The notes below the pieces were generated by a model. It was not told the origin of the DNA and did not search any database. It saw only the letters and a program-made list of their open reading frames with translations. From Phylloscopus collybita (lineage: Eukaryota; Chordata; Aves; Passeriformes; Phylloscopidae), in NCBI GenBank assembly GCA_027886175.1, contig JAJNNQ010000075.1, positions 34,874,501 through 34,938,500 of the forward strand: DNA of 64,000 nt, written 5' to 3'. The position numbers were made by a program, and so were the translations under genes. This document shows positions 24,732 to 35,550 of the stretch, one piece after another (the stretch's first letter is position 1; each line of letters begins with the position of its first letter).

Positions 24732-24840
24732 GGGCCAAATTATGCCCTTGGATGAGTATGCCTGATTCCCACTGCTGTCAATGTGTCTGTCACAGAAATC
24801 TGTAGGAGACCAGCTTGTGCATCCAAAGAGGAATCTGGCC
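24732..24840. mobile_element. Ancient MITE-like fragment (GGGCCAAATT type)
   Basis: The left end GGGCCAAATTATGCCC and right end GAATCTGGCC are imperfect inverted copies. The middle contains CCTGATTCCCACTG and GTCAATG, as in an old amniote palindromic element I recall with GGGCCAAATTCTGCCC ends and an inner 'aagtcaatgg' core. Highly diverged, 109 bp. The family is recalled from memory and unnamed. Confidence 0.5.
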
Positions 24841-25864
24841 TAAAACCTATTGTGCTCATATTCCTTGTTACTTAGATATTTCTCATGTCTGCTTGACTTA
24901 CACTCTTTTTAATTGAGGTTAAATAACTACATTGAAAGATAATCTTACAAAAAGAAAAAAAAAGACCTCAAGTTCTAAAGTGTTTTGATTTATGTGTGAC
25001 TATAATTAATGGATATTCTTTATCCAAGGTTTCCTTGAAAATACTATATCAATGGGTTTATAGAAATCTAGTGTTCCTGCAGCCTTTTGAGTTTTTGACA
25101 GGCCTGGCTGATCTCCTCTAAAAGCAGGCAAACATTGTCATTTCCCAAGTTTTATTCTGCCAATCTTCATCTGCCCATCAGTTGCTGCCCTCCTGAAAGA
25201 ATGCCTGAAAAGAAAGACATTTGGTAAACATTCTGCTGCCTTTGTGACTCAGAACCATGCCCCCTCTTCACTCAGGTAAAGGAGTCTGGGAGTAAAGAGA
25301 AGTCATTTTCAAATATATAATACCAGGGAAAGTCAATTCAGCAATGTAGCCACCATGAAAATCAAACTGAACAAATCTTTTGCATTCCTGACGGGTACTG
25401 TTGAGAGGAATGTGGACCTAGGTTGCAGGGGTGACAACAGGAAGCATAGTACCAAAGGCCAGCTTGTCTGACTCCTACTGACCCCTCTGGTTGTCTCCTG
25501 GTGCCCTGGTCACCTCTCTGAGCTAGATACCAGGTTCAAGATTTACTCCTCTCTGCATTGCTGCTTTGAATTCATTTTCTTCCTAGGCAGCTAGTTGGAG
25601 TGGGAAATTTATACATGCATTCAGCATTGTCATAGTCATATCTTGCCTGAGGGCATATTGATCCTCGTTACCATATTGACTTGATGCTTCTACATCTGCC
25701 AGCAATAGGTCTACACATTTTTTTTTACATGAAGATTGCACATTTTCCTTTCCCTGCCCCAAATCTCCTTCCACACAGTTTCCTTTTATTAAGGTAAAAC
25801 AGTTGCAGAGCTTTTTTCCAGTGCAGTTTTAAAATGTGCATGAGTTTGCTCAGGTAAAGGTTTA
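24841..25864. other. Unique AT-rich DNA, no gene seen
   Basis: Only short anonymous frames. It runs up to the left target-site duplication of the ERVL-like LTR. Confidence 0.5.
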
Positions 25865-25869
25865 GCAAT
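25865..25869. repeat. Target-site duplication, left copy (GCAAT)
   Basis: Five bases directly left of the LTR's TG. The right copy at 26456-26460 is GCAGT, one transition different. A 5-bp duplication fits ERVL-like elements. Confidence 0.7.
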
Positions 25870-26455
25870 TGCAGTTTAGCCGGCAGCTAAACCCCGTGCA
25901 GCTGCTCACTCACTCCCCCCACAGTGGGATGGGGGAGAGAACCAGAAGATTTAAAGTGAGAAAACTTGTGGGTTGAGAAATACACAGTTTTATAGGTAAA
26001 GCAAGAGCTGCATGCACACAAGCAAAGCAAAACAAGGAATTCATTCACCACTTCCCGTGGGCAGGCAGGTGTTCAACCATTCCCAGGAAAACAGGGCTTC
26101 ATCACACATAATGGTGGCTTGGGAAGACAAACACTATCGGTCTGAATGTCCCCCACTTCCTTCTTCTTCCCCCGTGTCAACATGCTGAGTGTGACACCAT
26201 ATGCTATGGAATATCCCTGTGGTCAGCTGGGGACAGCTGTCCTGGCTGTGCTCCTTCCCAGCTCCTGGTGCAGCCCCAGCCCCCTCCCTGATGGGTGGGG
26301 TGAGAAGCTGAAAAGGCCTTGACCCTGTGTAAGGACTGATCAATAATAACAGAAACATCCCTGAATTATCAGCACTGTTTCAGCACAAATGAAAACGTAG
26401 CCCCACACCAGCTACTGTGAAAAAAATTAACTCTGTGCTGTCCAAAACTAGCACA
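25870..26455 (-). mobile_element. Solo LTR of an avian ERVL-like retrovirus
   Basis: A 586-bp element with TG at the left and CA at the right, between near-identical 5-bp duplications. It matches, along its whole length, an abundant avian LTR I remember. Landmarks are the end region with 'gccggcagctaaacc', the 'cactcccccca' and 'gatgggggagagaa' block, 'caaggaattcattcaccact', 'gaaaaggccttgaccctgtg', and the other end with 'aaaattaactctgtgctg'. In the family the transcriptional sense is the minus strand here. The TATA region expected near 26177-26195 is altered (GTCAACATGC on plus), so the promoter is probably dead. No internal retroviral genes are attached. A 31-base pyrimidine-rich block (about 26149-26173) lies beside the old TATA site. 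The name of the family is uncertain. Confidence 0.9.
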
Positions 26456-26460
26456 GCAGT
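26456..26460. repeat. Target-site duplication, right copy (GCAGT)
   Basis: Differs from GCAAT at 25865-25869 by one A/G transition; it directly follows the terminal CA of the LTR. Confidence 0.7.
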
Positions 26461-27285
26461 GATGACTTCAATGAAAAAAAGGAATAAAGCAAATACTTGG
26501 ACAATAATTGGCAACAGAATTTCCTTTTCAAGTTATAAATAAGCAGAAACCATTCCATGCATTTTCTTTCCAGAGTGAAAAAACAAAGCAAAGGGGGAAT
26601 TACCTGTTCATTTATAATTAACTAAAGACTGGGGGAGCAGTGACAAGATGGTCCTTACAACTGGTATGTTTGGAGCAGCAGATTTGCCACCACAAGCAAT
26701 TTCTTCTTGTCACTCATATTCTCCATACAGTTTCAACTATAAAGGTCACTAACCAAAAGCAGCTGTTAAAGTGGGTCCAAAGTAGTTTTTGCTTAACTTT
26801 TAGCATTTACTTAACTGATTACTAGTTACAAATCTGACACACAGCAGACATAACAGTGCTCTCAAGGAGATTAAAGGATTAGTCACTCACTAGCTTAATC
26901 AGATTAATAGAGATTTCGAACACAATATATAAATCTATCCACAGAGGGAATACATGATAGCCACATGCTAGCCTAATTTGGGAAGGGATACTAGGGATGG
27001 ACAGACCCAGACAAAAGAGTATAGCAAAAATTGCTAGTTATCACAGGGATTTTTCTACGTACTGCACTTGTAATACCACACAGAGACCTTATATTTTGTA
27101 GTGGAATTACAGATTCACAAAATACAACATTATCATCAGCTGGTAGCTTACGCAGTACTGCAAAAAGAATAAAAGAATAACATAATGCCCTGATATAAGC
27201 TTGAGATACTGGTATACAGTAAACATATGTGTGTGTTTCTACTTATGTAATTTTATATTTGAAACCTTGCTTTTAATTTGTAGGG
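26461..27285. other. Unique AT-rich DNA, no gene seen
   Basis: No frame above 61 codons and no recognised repeat. Confidence 0.55.
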
Positions 27286-27378
27286 AGGTGGTGGTTTTTT
27301 GTTTGTTTGTTTGGGGGTTTTTTTCTTTTTTTTTTTTTTTTCTTTCTTTTTTCTTTTTTTTTTTTTTTTTTTTTTTTT
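27286..27378. repeat. T/G- then T/C-rich tract
   Basis: GGTGG and GTTT units lead into about 65 bases that are nearly all T with a few C. This could be the reverse complement of an old poly(A) tail, but no retrogene body is recognisable beside it. Confidence 0.9.
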
Positions 27379-28180
27379 GATGCCACAGCACCCAGGATCA
27401 GAAACACAAAGTGTGGGGAACAGTTCTGTGAAATATTAAAAGCTTTGTGGCAAAATTGGAAGTTTGATACAGTAAATTAATCAGAAGTAGGAAGAAAAAA
27501 AAAGGATTTGGTGTCATCTGCGAGAGCTGCCAAAGTTAGTATTTAAACATGGCTTTACCTGTGGAGAAATCTACTATTTTTTAAGAAAACATGCATTTCT
27601 CTTCCACGTGGTTTGAATAAAGGGAAAAGTAGGGTGGAATCTCTGCATATTGAAATGGAGGTTTTGTTGTAGTAGAAGTTATTTGACACCTGTAGTATTT
27701 CTATGAACAATTTAGACAGAAATTGTATAAAGCATTTATATGATCCCTGTTTTTACATGTAAAGAGAAAAAGAAAAGAATAATCAGTGTAAGTGATGCTA
27801 TCTTCATCCATCACTTTTTAATCCATTATTATTCATTTTCCTGATTTTTACCCCATTTCTGGGAGAGTGACCTTAACAAGTTCCTGAAGCATTTCGGAAG
27901 GTGTCAGTCTCGTTACTGAATCTTATTTCCCTGACATCCAGTCTTCAGAAAAGAAGCACTTTTAAGAAAGAAACAAACAAATTAATCTCCATGTGCTTCA
28001 GGAAAGACACTGTAGCTGGATGTAGGCCAGGTTTTCACTCTGAAGGATGCTCTGTGCTTGGCAAAGCCCAGAAATGTGTGTCTGCAATGGCTCTTCAGCT
28101 AAGATTTTGAAATTTAATAATTACAGTTCTTTAAAGGAGGAACTGCAGCTGAGTGAGAAAGTAGAAGCTAGCAAGGGAAG
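27379..28180. other. Unique AT-rich DNA, no gene seen
   Basis: Two short plus-strand frames (27901-28110 and 28047-28250) overlap each other. No domain is seen. Confidence 0.5.
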
Positions 28181-28233
28181 AAAAAAACCAACAAAAAACC
28201 AAAACAAAACAAACAAAAAAAACCCAACAAACC
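28181..28233. repeat. A/C-only low-complexity tract
   Basis: About 50 bases of A and C only (AAAACC, AAAC, AAC units), directly upstream of the CpG island. Confidence 0.9.
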
Positions 28234-28269
28234 ACGTTCGCAGCAATTAAGTGTTTGTTATGCAGGAGC

Positions 28270-28905
28270 TGCAGAAACAAGCCGGGACTCTGGGAGAGAA
28301 GCGCTCAAACTGTGCAATCTGGCAGCCCGCGGCCGAGGTCACGCCTGCGGTACATGCATTAAACGAGTCGAGGTGAGCGTCTGTGCGGCGTGCCGCCTGC
28401 TCCCCTCTCCCTCGGCAAGGAGGGACTCCAGGACAGCTCTCTGCCGAGAGGACCCGACAAATCCATGGACAGCGGGCCACTGATAGGCTCGGCGTTTGCC
28501 ATCACCTCTCCGGTGGCTGCCTCACCCATCGGGTCCCGGCCCCAGCACAGCTCCCTCCCCGCAGCCCCTTCCTCTTTCCCCGGCTCCGACAGCCGGATTT
28601 CAGCCACGCAACCCGTGGCAACCAGAATCCCATCGCTGCTCTCCGACAGGAGAAACACAGACACAAACACAAAGCTGCCTTTGGAAAAACAGCAATCGCC
28701 TGCTCAGGCTTTGCTCTAAAGAGAGAACGCGCTGAATTAAAAATGTGCCAAGAACAACCAGGATGGCATTGCTTTATTTTCACAAAGAAGTCTCTCCTAA
28801 TTGCACATTAACTGTCTTTTCGCGAACAAACTTGTTTCCACCTAACGCTGACAGTCGCAGGAGCCCGAGCGTGTGTGTGTGCCGGGGGAAGGGGCGGGGG
28901 GAGCT
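28270..28905. promoter_or_regulatory. CpG island, putative promoter
   Basis: The only clear CpG island in the window. Between about 28283 and 28650 I count around 30 CpG dinucleotides in about 370 bases, against near absence in flanking DNA; by hand the observed/expected ratio is well above 0.6. A GC box GGGGCGGGGG (28891-28900) lies at the right side. A strong plus-strand splice donor, GAG|GTGAGC, falls at 28372/28373, and no good TATA box is seen, as in CpG-island promoters. Overlapping frames (plus 28383-28811, 28390-28719, 28496-28735; minus 28247-28480, 28359-28670, 28502-28783) exist on both strands because stops are rare in GC-rich DNA; none resembles a protein I know. It could start a coding gene, an alternative first exon or a long non-coding RNA. 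The direction of transcription is not decided. Confidence 0.6.
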
Positions 28906-29086
28906 GCTTTGTGGCACTGTCTGTACGTCTCGTGCCTGCGCTGATGGAATTATTGTTTATTTTTTTAATTTTCAGAGGTAGGCTGATGACAGCTGAAGAA
29001 GACTGTATTTGCTGAAGAGCAGCATGATGGTAGAGAGGAGCGGAGCTCCTGAGGGAGATCTAATGGTGCCTCTCCTTCCTGCACAG

Positions 29087-29223
29087 AGATAAAGACTTAT
29101 AATAAGCGTGTATGTTCACCATCTGGCTCTGTGCATGTGGTCCTTATGGAGGCGAAAGCAGCACAATCTGTAAATGATCAGGAGCCATCGCACTCTCTCC
29201 AGAGAATCCACGATGCAATCAAG
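29087..29223 (+). other. Candidate internal exon downstream of CpG island
   Basis: Bounded on the left by a textbook acceptor (pyrimidine run ending TTCCTGCACAG at 29086) and on the right by AAG|GTGACA. The 137-base segment is open in one frame throughout and contains an ATG at 29146. That frame starts M-E-A-K-A-A-Q-S-V-N and reaches a TGA at 29293-29295 if not spliced (49 codons); upstream it is open back to a TGA near 29050. Start context is weak (C at -3, G at +4). I do not recognise the peptide. It may equally be conserved non-coding DNA. Sitting within 250 bases of a CpG island's GC box makes it worth RNA evidence. Confidence 0.25.
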
Positions 29224-29295
29224 GTGACAGATGGCATGGCCGCTGCTGTGGCCTCATGGAGAAGATCAAAATCACCTTCAATAAACTCTGACTGA

Positions 29296-29860
29296 AATGG
29301 GCATGAGCACCTCAAAAAAGTCAGTTTGTCAGTCAAACTGCGACAGCAAGCTGCATTGGGGAAACATAGCAGCCAGCTCTCTGTTTTCAATCGTTTCCGT
29401 CTGACTGAGCCTGAACTATGATCTTTCTCAAATTGTCCTTTCTGTTTAGCTGAAGCAGGCCAGCAAATTGCCAGATTCATAGCTTTATTGAAGGAAATTG
29501 AAAACATGATGTCCTCAATTCAAGGGACAAACAGCTGGCAGGTGCTTGGACACCCAAGCACATAAAATGGACCCCTAGTCTTTTGGACAAGTTTGTCCAA
29601 CTTTTGTCAGAGTAAATATAGATATATAATAAAATAGGTACAATAAAATCCCAATTTAGGCAGGGTTTATCAGGCATTAGCTGACAGCAATTATATGACT
29701 GCAAATGGACCTTGTGTTATGTATTAAATGCCGGGTTTTCCCATTTATGCTAAAAATACCACATCTACTGCTTATTACAGTGATTCTTGTTTCCCTGCTT
29801 TTGGATGAATATCTGAGTAGAACATTTTTGCCATGACTGCTTTTCAAGTACAGGCATTCA
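29296..29860. other. Unique DNA, no gene seen
   Basis: A minus-strand frame of 109 codons (29178-29507) lies opposite the candidate exon, and a 75-codon minus frame follows (29477-29704). Neither has a recognised domain. Confidence 0.45.
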
Positions 29861-29930
29861 GGGCCCGATCCTGCAAGGTTCCCAACATGCCTGACAAAGT
29901 GGCTCAGTACCTTACAGGATCAGCCTGCCC
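29861..29930. mobile_element. Ancient palindromic MITE (GGGCCCGATCCTGCAAGGT type)
   Basis: The left arm GCCCGATCCTGCAAGGT (29863-29879) and right arm ACCTTACAGGATCAGCC (29909-29925) are inverted copies, 14 of 17 positions pairing, two of the three mismatches being transitions. The centre keeps 'ggctcagt' next to the right arm. This matches an old amniote palindromic element I remember ending in 'gctcagcaccttgcaggatcgggccc', here with part of the centre changed. Transcribed, it would fold into a hairpin. Confidence 0.65.
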
Positions 29931-30239
29931 AGGTCAGACTCTTCACAACACTCTTTCCCTCCCTGACCACCACTCACACCCCTAGCAGCCCCAAGTGCCC
30001 TATTTCCACACTTGTGCAGGCAGGACGGTACCCATCAGGTGTTTTCTGTCATTTGCCCTACTGCATGAGTAGCCAAGGGTCTTAGGTGAGCTTCCCTGAA
30101 ACTGGTGGTGAAGAAACATATCCATTCCTTTATTTTTCCTAATTCTTTTCACTTTTCATACTTATTTTTTTTTTTTAAGTGTCCTTGGCTTGATCAATTC
30201 TTTTTTTTTTTTTTTTTTTTTTTTTCCAAGGGAAGGTAA
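29931..30239. repeat. Unique DNA ending in a 25-base T run
   Basis: A pyrimidine-biased stretch with a 13-base T run (30164-30176) and a 25-base T run (30201-30225). Read on minus, the long run could be an old poly(A) tail, but no AATAAA lies upstream on that strand and no retrogene body is recognised. Confidence 0.6.
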
Positions 30240-30505
30240 AACAATGTGCTTGTTTGCTGTTTTCAAGCTTGCACATGGGGGCTTCCAGGCTGAAGCTTTG
30301 TTGCCAGGCCGAAGCAAGAAGGACACGCTGAGAGGAGAGAGAGGACGGGCAGCCATCCTGCTGCCCGCGGGATCCTGCCCCAAGACCTTCCTGGCCTGCT
30401 TTGGTACGAGAAGTGGATCGACGTCTGCGTCCCTGCTCCGTGTGGCAGATGGTCACTGTCTTTCTCGCTTTGCTCGCTTGCATGTTTGGTTTTCTACCAC
30501 CACAT
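30240..30505. promoter_or_regulatory. Second CpG-rich patch
   Basis: About 12 CpGs lie between 30308 and 30480, including CCCGCGGG and CGACGTCTGCG. This is too short and weak to be a classic CpG island. It lies 1.4 kb right of the main island and could be a shore or a separate regulatory element. Frames here (30175-30483 minus, 30190-30510 plus) overlap each other and run into the homopolymer, so I reject them as genes. Confidence 0.3.
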
Positions 30506-33500
30506 TTTAAAGCGTCCCTATTGCCCTCAGCCTTTCCAGCTACTCATTTTTATCTTCGTCACTCGTGAAATATTCTAGAAAGTCTTTTGGCCTGGTTCAA
30601 AGTCTTTCAACAGCAGTGAGTCTTTTCAACAACTTCACTGTGTTTGAGTAAGTCCTTGGCACACATTTCTCTGTAAAACAGAGCGTTATCAAAGGCAATT
30701 TTTAAAAAATCTTGCTTTTTTGATTCAGTGTGGAGTATGGGTCATGTTTTGAACTCCAGGTTTCTGTTCCATCTGACTACTTTTGCACATATAGCTGACC
30801 ATTCTGTCTTGCACATTTTATGCTTGCAAAACAAATAAATAGGTTGCCTTTGTACCTTTGTTCCTCTCTACCAATATGACTTTGCATGCATGGGAGAAGA
30901 GCTATGCTCCCTCTCCCCAGTACACAAGTGCCAAGAGACTGTGACAGAAATGGCCCAGTGTAAGTCTGTTGTTTCAACCAGGCAAAATGGTATTTTGCTG
31001 CTCCAGCGCTCTGGAAGTTAAAGAGGCAGTGGCAAAACCTTGATCTGACCAAGAGGTGCTGTTAGGAGAATGAGGAGGGAGTTTCAGAGACAAACTCCTG
31101 AGGGTTTCTGCTCTCTCTGTTGAGAAGTTTGATTTGGGATTACAAGGTGTTGCTCTGCTTTTTCCTGCTAGGTGGTAATACGGAGCGCAGCAGAACAGGT
31201 AAACAACCTCTCCAGAAATGGAGAACTGCATGGACATTTCCTACGGTACAGTTCCCAAAACAGAACACAAATAGAGTTAATAGAACAGGGTAAAATAATG
31301 AATATAATATTTAAGCCTGAGATTCTTGTGTAGACCTTGCCAAAACATCTGAATACCTGACATCTTTATTATGACAACCAACCATAGACATTTAGGCAGT
31401 TGGACACTAAGATTTTGGAACTAAAGTATTATGAAATATTAATGCAATTGCCCTAAGAAAAATCTGATTGGGATCTCTCTAAATTGTAGCTAAATCCTGG
31501 TAGCTTTCTGTCTTGGGCTACCTCCTCTCTCTGCTTTATTTTCTGTTTGTTTCTCATGTCAATTACAGAGAGTAGCAGGGAAATCTGCTCTCGTGGTAAA
31601 GAGTGCAAACACCAGATCAGCTGGTTTAGTTGTCAAGCCCCAGTCCAAAGCTACACTCTGGAGACCCCTTGTTACAGAGTTTGTTTTCCCCTACCATGAT
31701 CTTCAGCAGGTCTCTACAAGGACTCTATCTCCTGTTGGACGAGAGGCTTGAATTGCTCCCTCTGTGGGAAGATGAATGTGAAATTACCTTCAGAGACTGG
31801 TTTGAGTATAACAAATGGTTTTATTTCTTTTTTAGTGGGTGAGAATGCTCAACACATAATGCACGGTACATTTCAATACCCATGTGCATTAGATCAATGG
31901 AAAAAAAGCCTGGCCCAAGTGCAATTTGCCACTGCACGGCTGAGAAATTTGGAGGTCCTTCCCCCAACAGAGGGAAGTTTCACTTAATGCATAGATATTT
32001 GATGTCATATGTTATGAGGAGGAAAAAGGATAGGTTTCTAGATAATTGAATGAAGCGAAGGGAAATTTAGGGCCAGAGATGCTTTTGTCCTTGAATGTTC
32101 TTTCATCGTATTCCAAATAGGGACTCTGTGTCATGGACCTGTGAATACAAAGACTGCTTTTAAATCTCTGCTTCTTGCATGACTGACACTTGGAATTCAG
32201 TACCATCTTTCAGGGCATCCTTTGTGCACATTTATTGCAAAATAATGTATTGGACCTGTAAAACCTTATTAGAATATTTTTGCTACAATTACACTTCTCT
32301 ATTCTGTGAGTAACATTTAAGTTTATTGTTCCTGGTTTTCACATGACCTTATACCACAAGAGCATAAATACAGTGAAAATCACTGTCTGAAATGAAACTG
32401 CTTTTATACTGGGTATTTTGCTATGTATTGATGGAGGGGATAGTTGATTGTAAAAGAAAAGTGTTTTGTTTTTTGGAAGTAAAATACAGAATTTGGAGCC
32501 TAGCAACGTTGCCTGGGGAACATTTAATAATATTGCCATGCCTGCCGCATACCAGGGAAATGAACCTCCCAATGATGCTTAGAAACATGGGATCACTCCT
32601 TAGCCTCCTTTTGTTTGCTGGCTTTATCTCTTTGACCCTCATACTTGTTAGAAAACCATATTGCTTCAATCTTTTTTACAAATCATTTAAAATTGAATGA
32701 AATCAGGAGAAGGGGAATATCAGCATAGAGCAACCCACTCTCAGGAGTGGAGTCTCCTCCATTTCCAGTTCAGGGCAATTTCCATTCCATTTCCCTGGAC
32801 AGCTTTATGGGGAAATAGGATGTTCTACTTCCATAGTTATCATTGCAGCAATGGCAATGAAACACCCCCTTAAGAGGAGGTCAATAGAGTCCAGTATCAA
32901 GAGCAGGAGATTTCAATGGAGAAGAGAGGATGAGAAAATTGAAATAAAGAATTGATTTTGAACAACAATGCCTGTGCTTCATAGATATGACTGTCTTTCA
33001 TCCAAGGTACCTCATAGAAGGTAAAAAATTAAGTCATAAACACAGCAGACATCTTGTGCATGTGAAATGACAAAAAATTCTTGCTTTCCTCTGAAGAGTT
33101 ATGGCCAGGAGAGAGGAATGTTTATCATAATGTTCTATTGTCAATTTTTCTTTTAAAATTTATGGGACATTTTACATAATCTGAGTGGTGGATACACTGG
33201 GATCAGCAGTTTGAACTGAAATATAGATGAAATCAAACGAGTATGGAGTGTCCATTTGGAAGTGTTTGGGTATGTTTATTAAGAATGCAAAAGTTGATAT
33301 GGGCAAAAAGGGGATGCTTTTCAAGCAATTTTTTCTTTTAGGCGTGTGGACACAGAATTAACATCACAAAAAGTAGACAGATACATTTGTGGATGGTATT
33401 AAATAGCTGCAAAACCCATGCCCCTATTTAAAAAGGTCCATTTACACAGTGGTCCTTGATTTCTAAATTGTTATTTAAGCAGAAAATGCTGTACTTTCTC

Positions 33501-35503
33501 CTGTGATGGGAGCAAATTAGTGAACTGGAATGGTCTAGCTAAAATCAGAAACGAGGAGCTGAGAATATTGAGAAAGATTGCAGTATATTTTATGTTATGA
33601 GTGTACCACAGAGCCCTCAGTACTTGCATTACTATTTTAACAGCAGCTGCTACATCTGGGTGCTATGTAGGGTCTGCTCCTACATACCTGCAGCTCCACC
33701 AGAGCCACAGAACGGAAGCCTGATAAGAGGACATGCATTGCTTTGTATGATAAAAGGTACTTTCTTTGTCTGGCAAACCACTCCTTTTGTATGCACATCA
33801 ACCAGATGGCCATTTCAGTTTGTCTCCGGCTGTGAATCAGACAATATGGCAGAATTAAGGGAAAAGCAAAACCTTCCCCTCTGCTCCTCCTCTCTGTATA
33901 TAAAATTAGAAATCAACAATCTTCAGCGAGATTTTATTCTAATACTACAGTCCTTCAGTAATTTAGTGGCTTTTGACTTTCTGAGTCACCATGCATCACC
34001 CTCATTGAGGTGTGACTAGATAAATGCTTAAGAACCATGAGATAAGGAAAAGGGTTCAAAAATTAAGTAACAAAAGAGGTGTGAGAAGCAGTGGTTATTT
34101 TTAAAAAGAAAAGGATGTGTGTATAATCTTGGTGATTTGGCACTACATTTTGCACGGTGAGGTTTCTGATGGTGTTTCATGGACAGTGACTGCAGTTATC
34201 TTCTGTGTCATACCAAGAATTCTGGGGTCTTGTTGCAGGATTAAACACAGGAAGCTTTTCACTGCTGGTCTATACTGTGCTGGTGTTCTATCCTGCACTG
34301 GAGATCTTTCTACAAATTTTGGGCAGCCACCTCATTACCTTGCAGAACGTGCAGAAACTTTGGAAAAGCAATTTGTTTCAGGATCAGGAGGTGTAAGGCA
34401 GCTCTCACACTGCTAACACCGCCCACACAGAAGGGGAATGTTACATGCTCTCAGGATATAAATGCAATGGTTTCAGGTGAAGGGGAAGAAATAGTGTGAG
34501 GAAGGAGGGCCAACAGAAACCTCAGTAAAACTAATTCTCAAAAAAACACTGAAATTTGCAACACGAACCCTAAAACATTTGTTGTTGGACTACCAGGGCA
34601 AAAACATCTTATGAGGTTTACAGAGACCTGCTGTACACAGCTTGTAGCTATTAACATAATTTAAAGCCTCCTGACACTTCATTTTCCTTATTTGCACAAG
34701 TGTGTAGGATCAAACTTGACACTAACAACAAACAGTCCTAAATCCACTATGCCAGAAAAAACCATTCTAGCCCCTGGTAGGAGATGGCAGCTCTATATTA
34801 AATCTTATCATTTAACTGGACTTAAATTTTGCAATTTTCCAGAAATATTCAAGAATATACATGCTTATTTGGGCACATCTCTCAACACAAATTTATCTCT
34901 AAGTACCAGTAACTTTTGTTGCAATACTGTGATACCCATATGCAATTGTGAAAAGAAACATTCCTCACTGAAGCTCCTACTCATATTTTAGCAACTGCAT
35001 TAAATTAAATCCATGGGTGGAGCCCTCAGTTTGCCTGCTATTTCTACCTACTAGTAACCAAGAAATACAAAGGCATCGCTCTAATATGCAAGTGACATAA
35101 CATTCTCTTGTCTCATAGCAGATCTCCAAGAATGACCTTGAAATCTTCTGCAAGATCAGATCCAATGAAATAAGGAAATGGGGCACCCTCAGGATTCTCT
35201 CTATAGCTGGCAAGAATTCCTATTGACTTGTATTGAAACAATGCAAGTTCTAAACCTTTGGTAGCAAACACTGAAACCACATCCAAGTGACATTTAACTG
35301 CGAGGGCAGTGGAGAACACTTTTCTGTGCATCCTTCTTGGCCAGTTAGAATCTATGCCAGCAGTGACAAAAAGCAGGTGTATTTCGTTATTTCCTTCATG
35401 TTATTTATACCTGGTTTAACTTTTACAAAGACCATACAGTATTCCATTTTCATGTTCAAATTTTGCAAGAAATCATGAGACAAAAACAGCAGTAACATGT
35501 AAT
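30506..35503. other. Unique AT-rich DNA, no gene seen
   Basis: Frames up to 140 codons (33597-34019 plus) are anonymous and lack splice or domain support. No dispersed repeat is recognised. Confidence 0.5.
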
Positions 35504-35550
35504 TTTGAGAACATGTAATAGCATACATTTGAGAACATGTAATAGCATAC
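35504..35550. repeat. Exact tandem duplication of 23 bases
   Basis: The 23-base unit beginning TTTGAGAACATGTAATAGC occupies 35504-35526 and 35528-35550, identical, separated by one A (period 24). A simple recent duplication, probably by replication slippage. Confidence 0.95.

Noticed and set aside
28383..28811. 142- and 109-codon frames in the CpG island
   Set aside because: Both strands and several frames are open at once, as expected from GC-rich DNA; no known domain. Kept only as part of the promoter call.
30175..30483. Possible retrogene with a lysine-coding poly(A) tail on minus
   Set aside because: No AATAAA before the A run, no recognisable gene body, no flanking duplication found.
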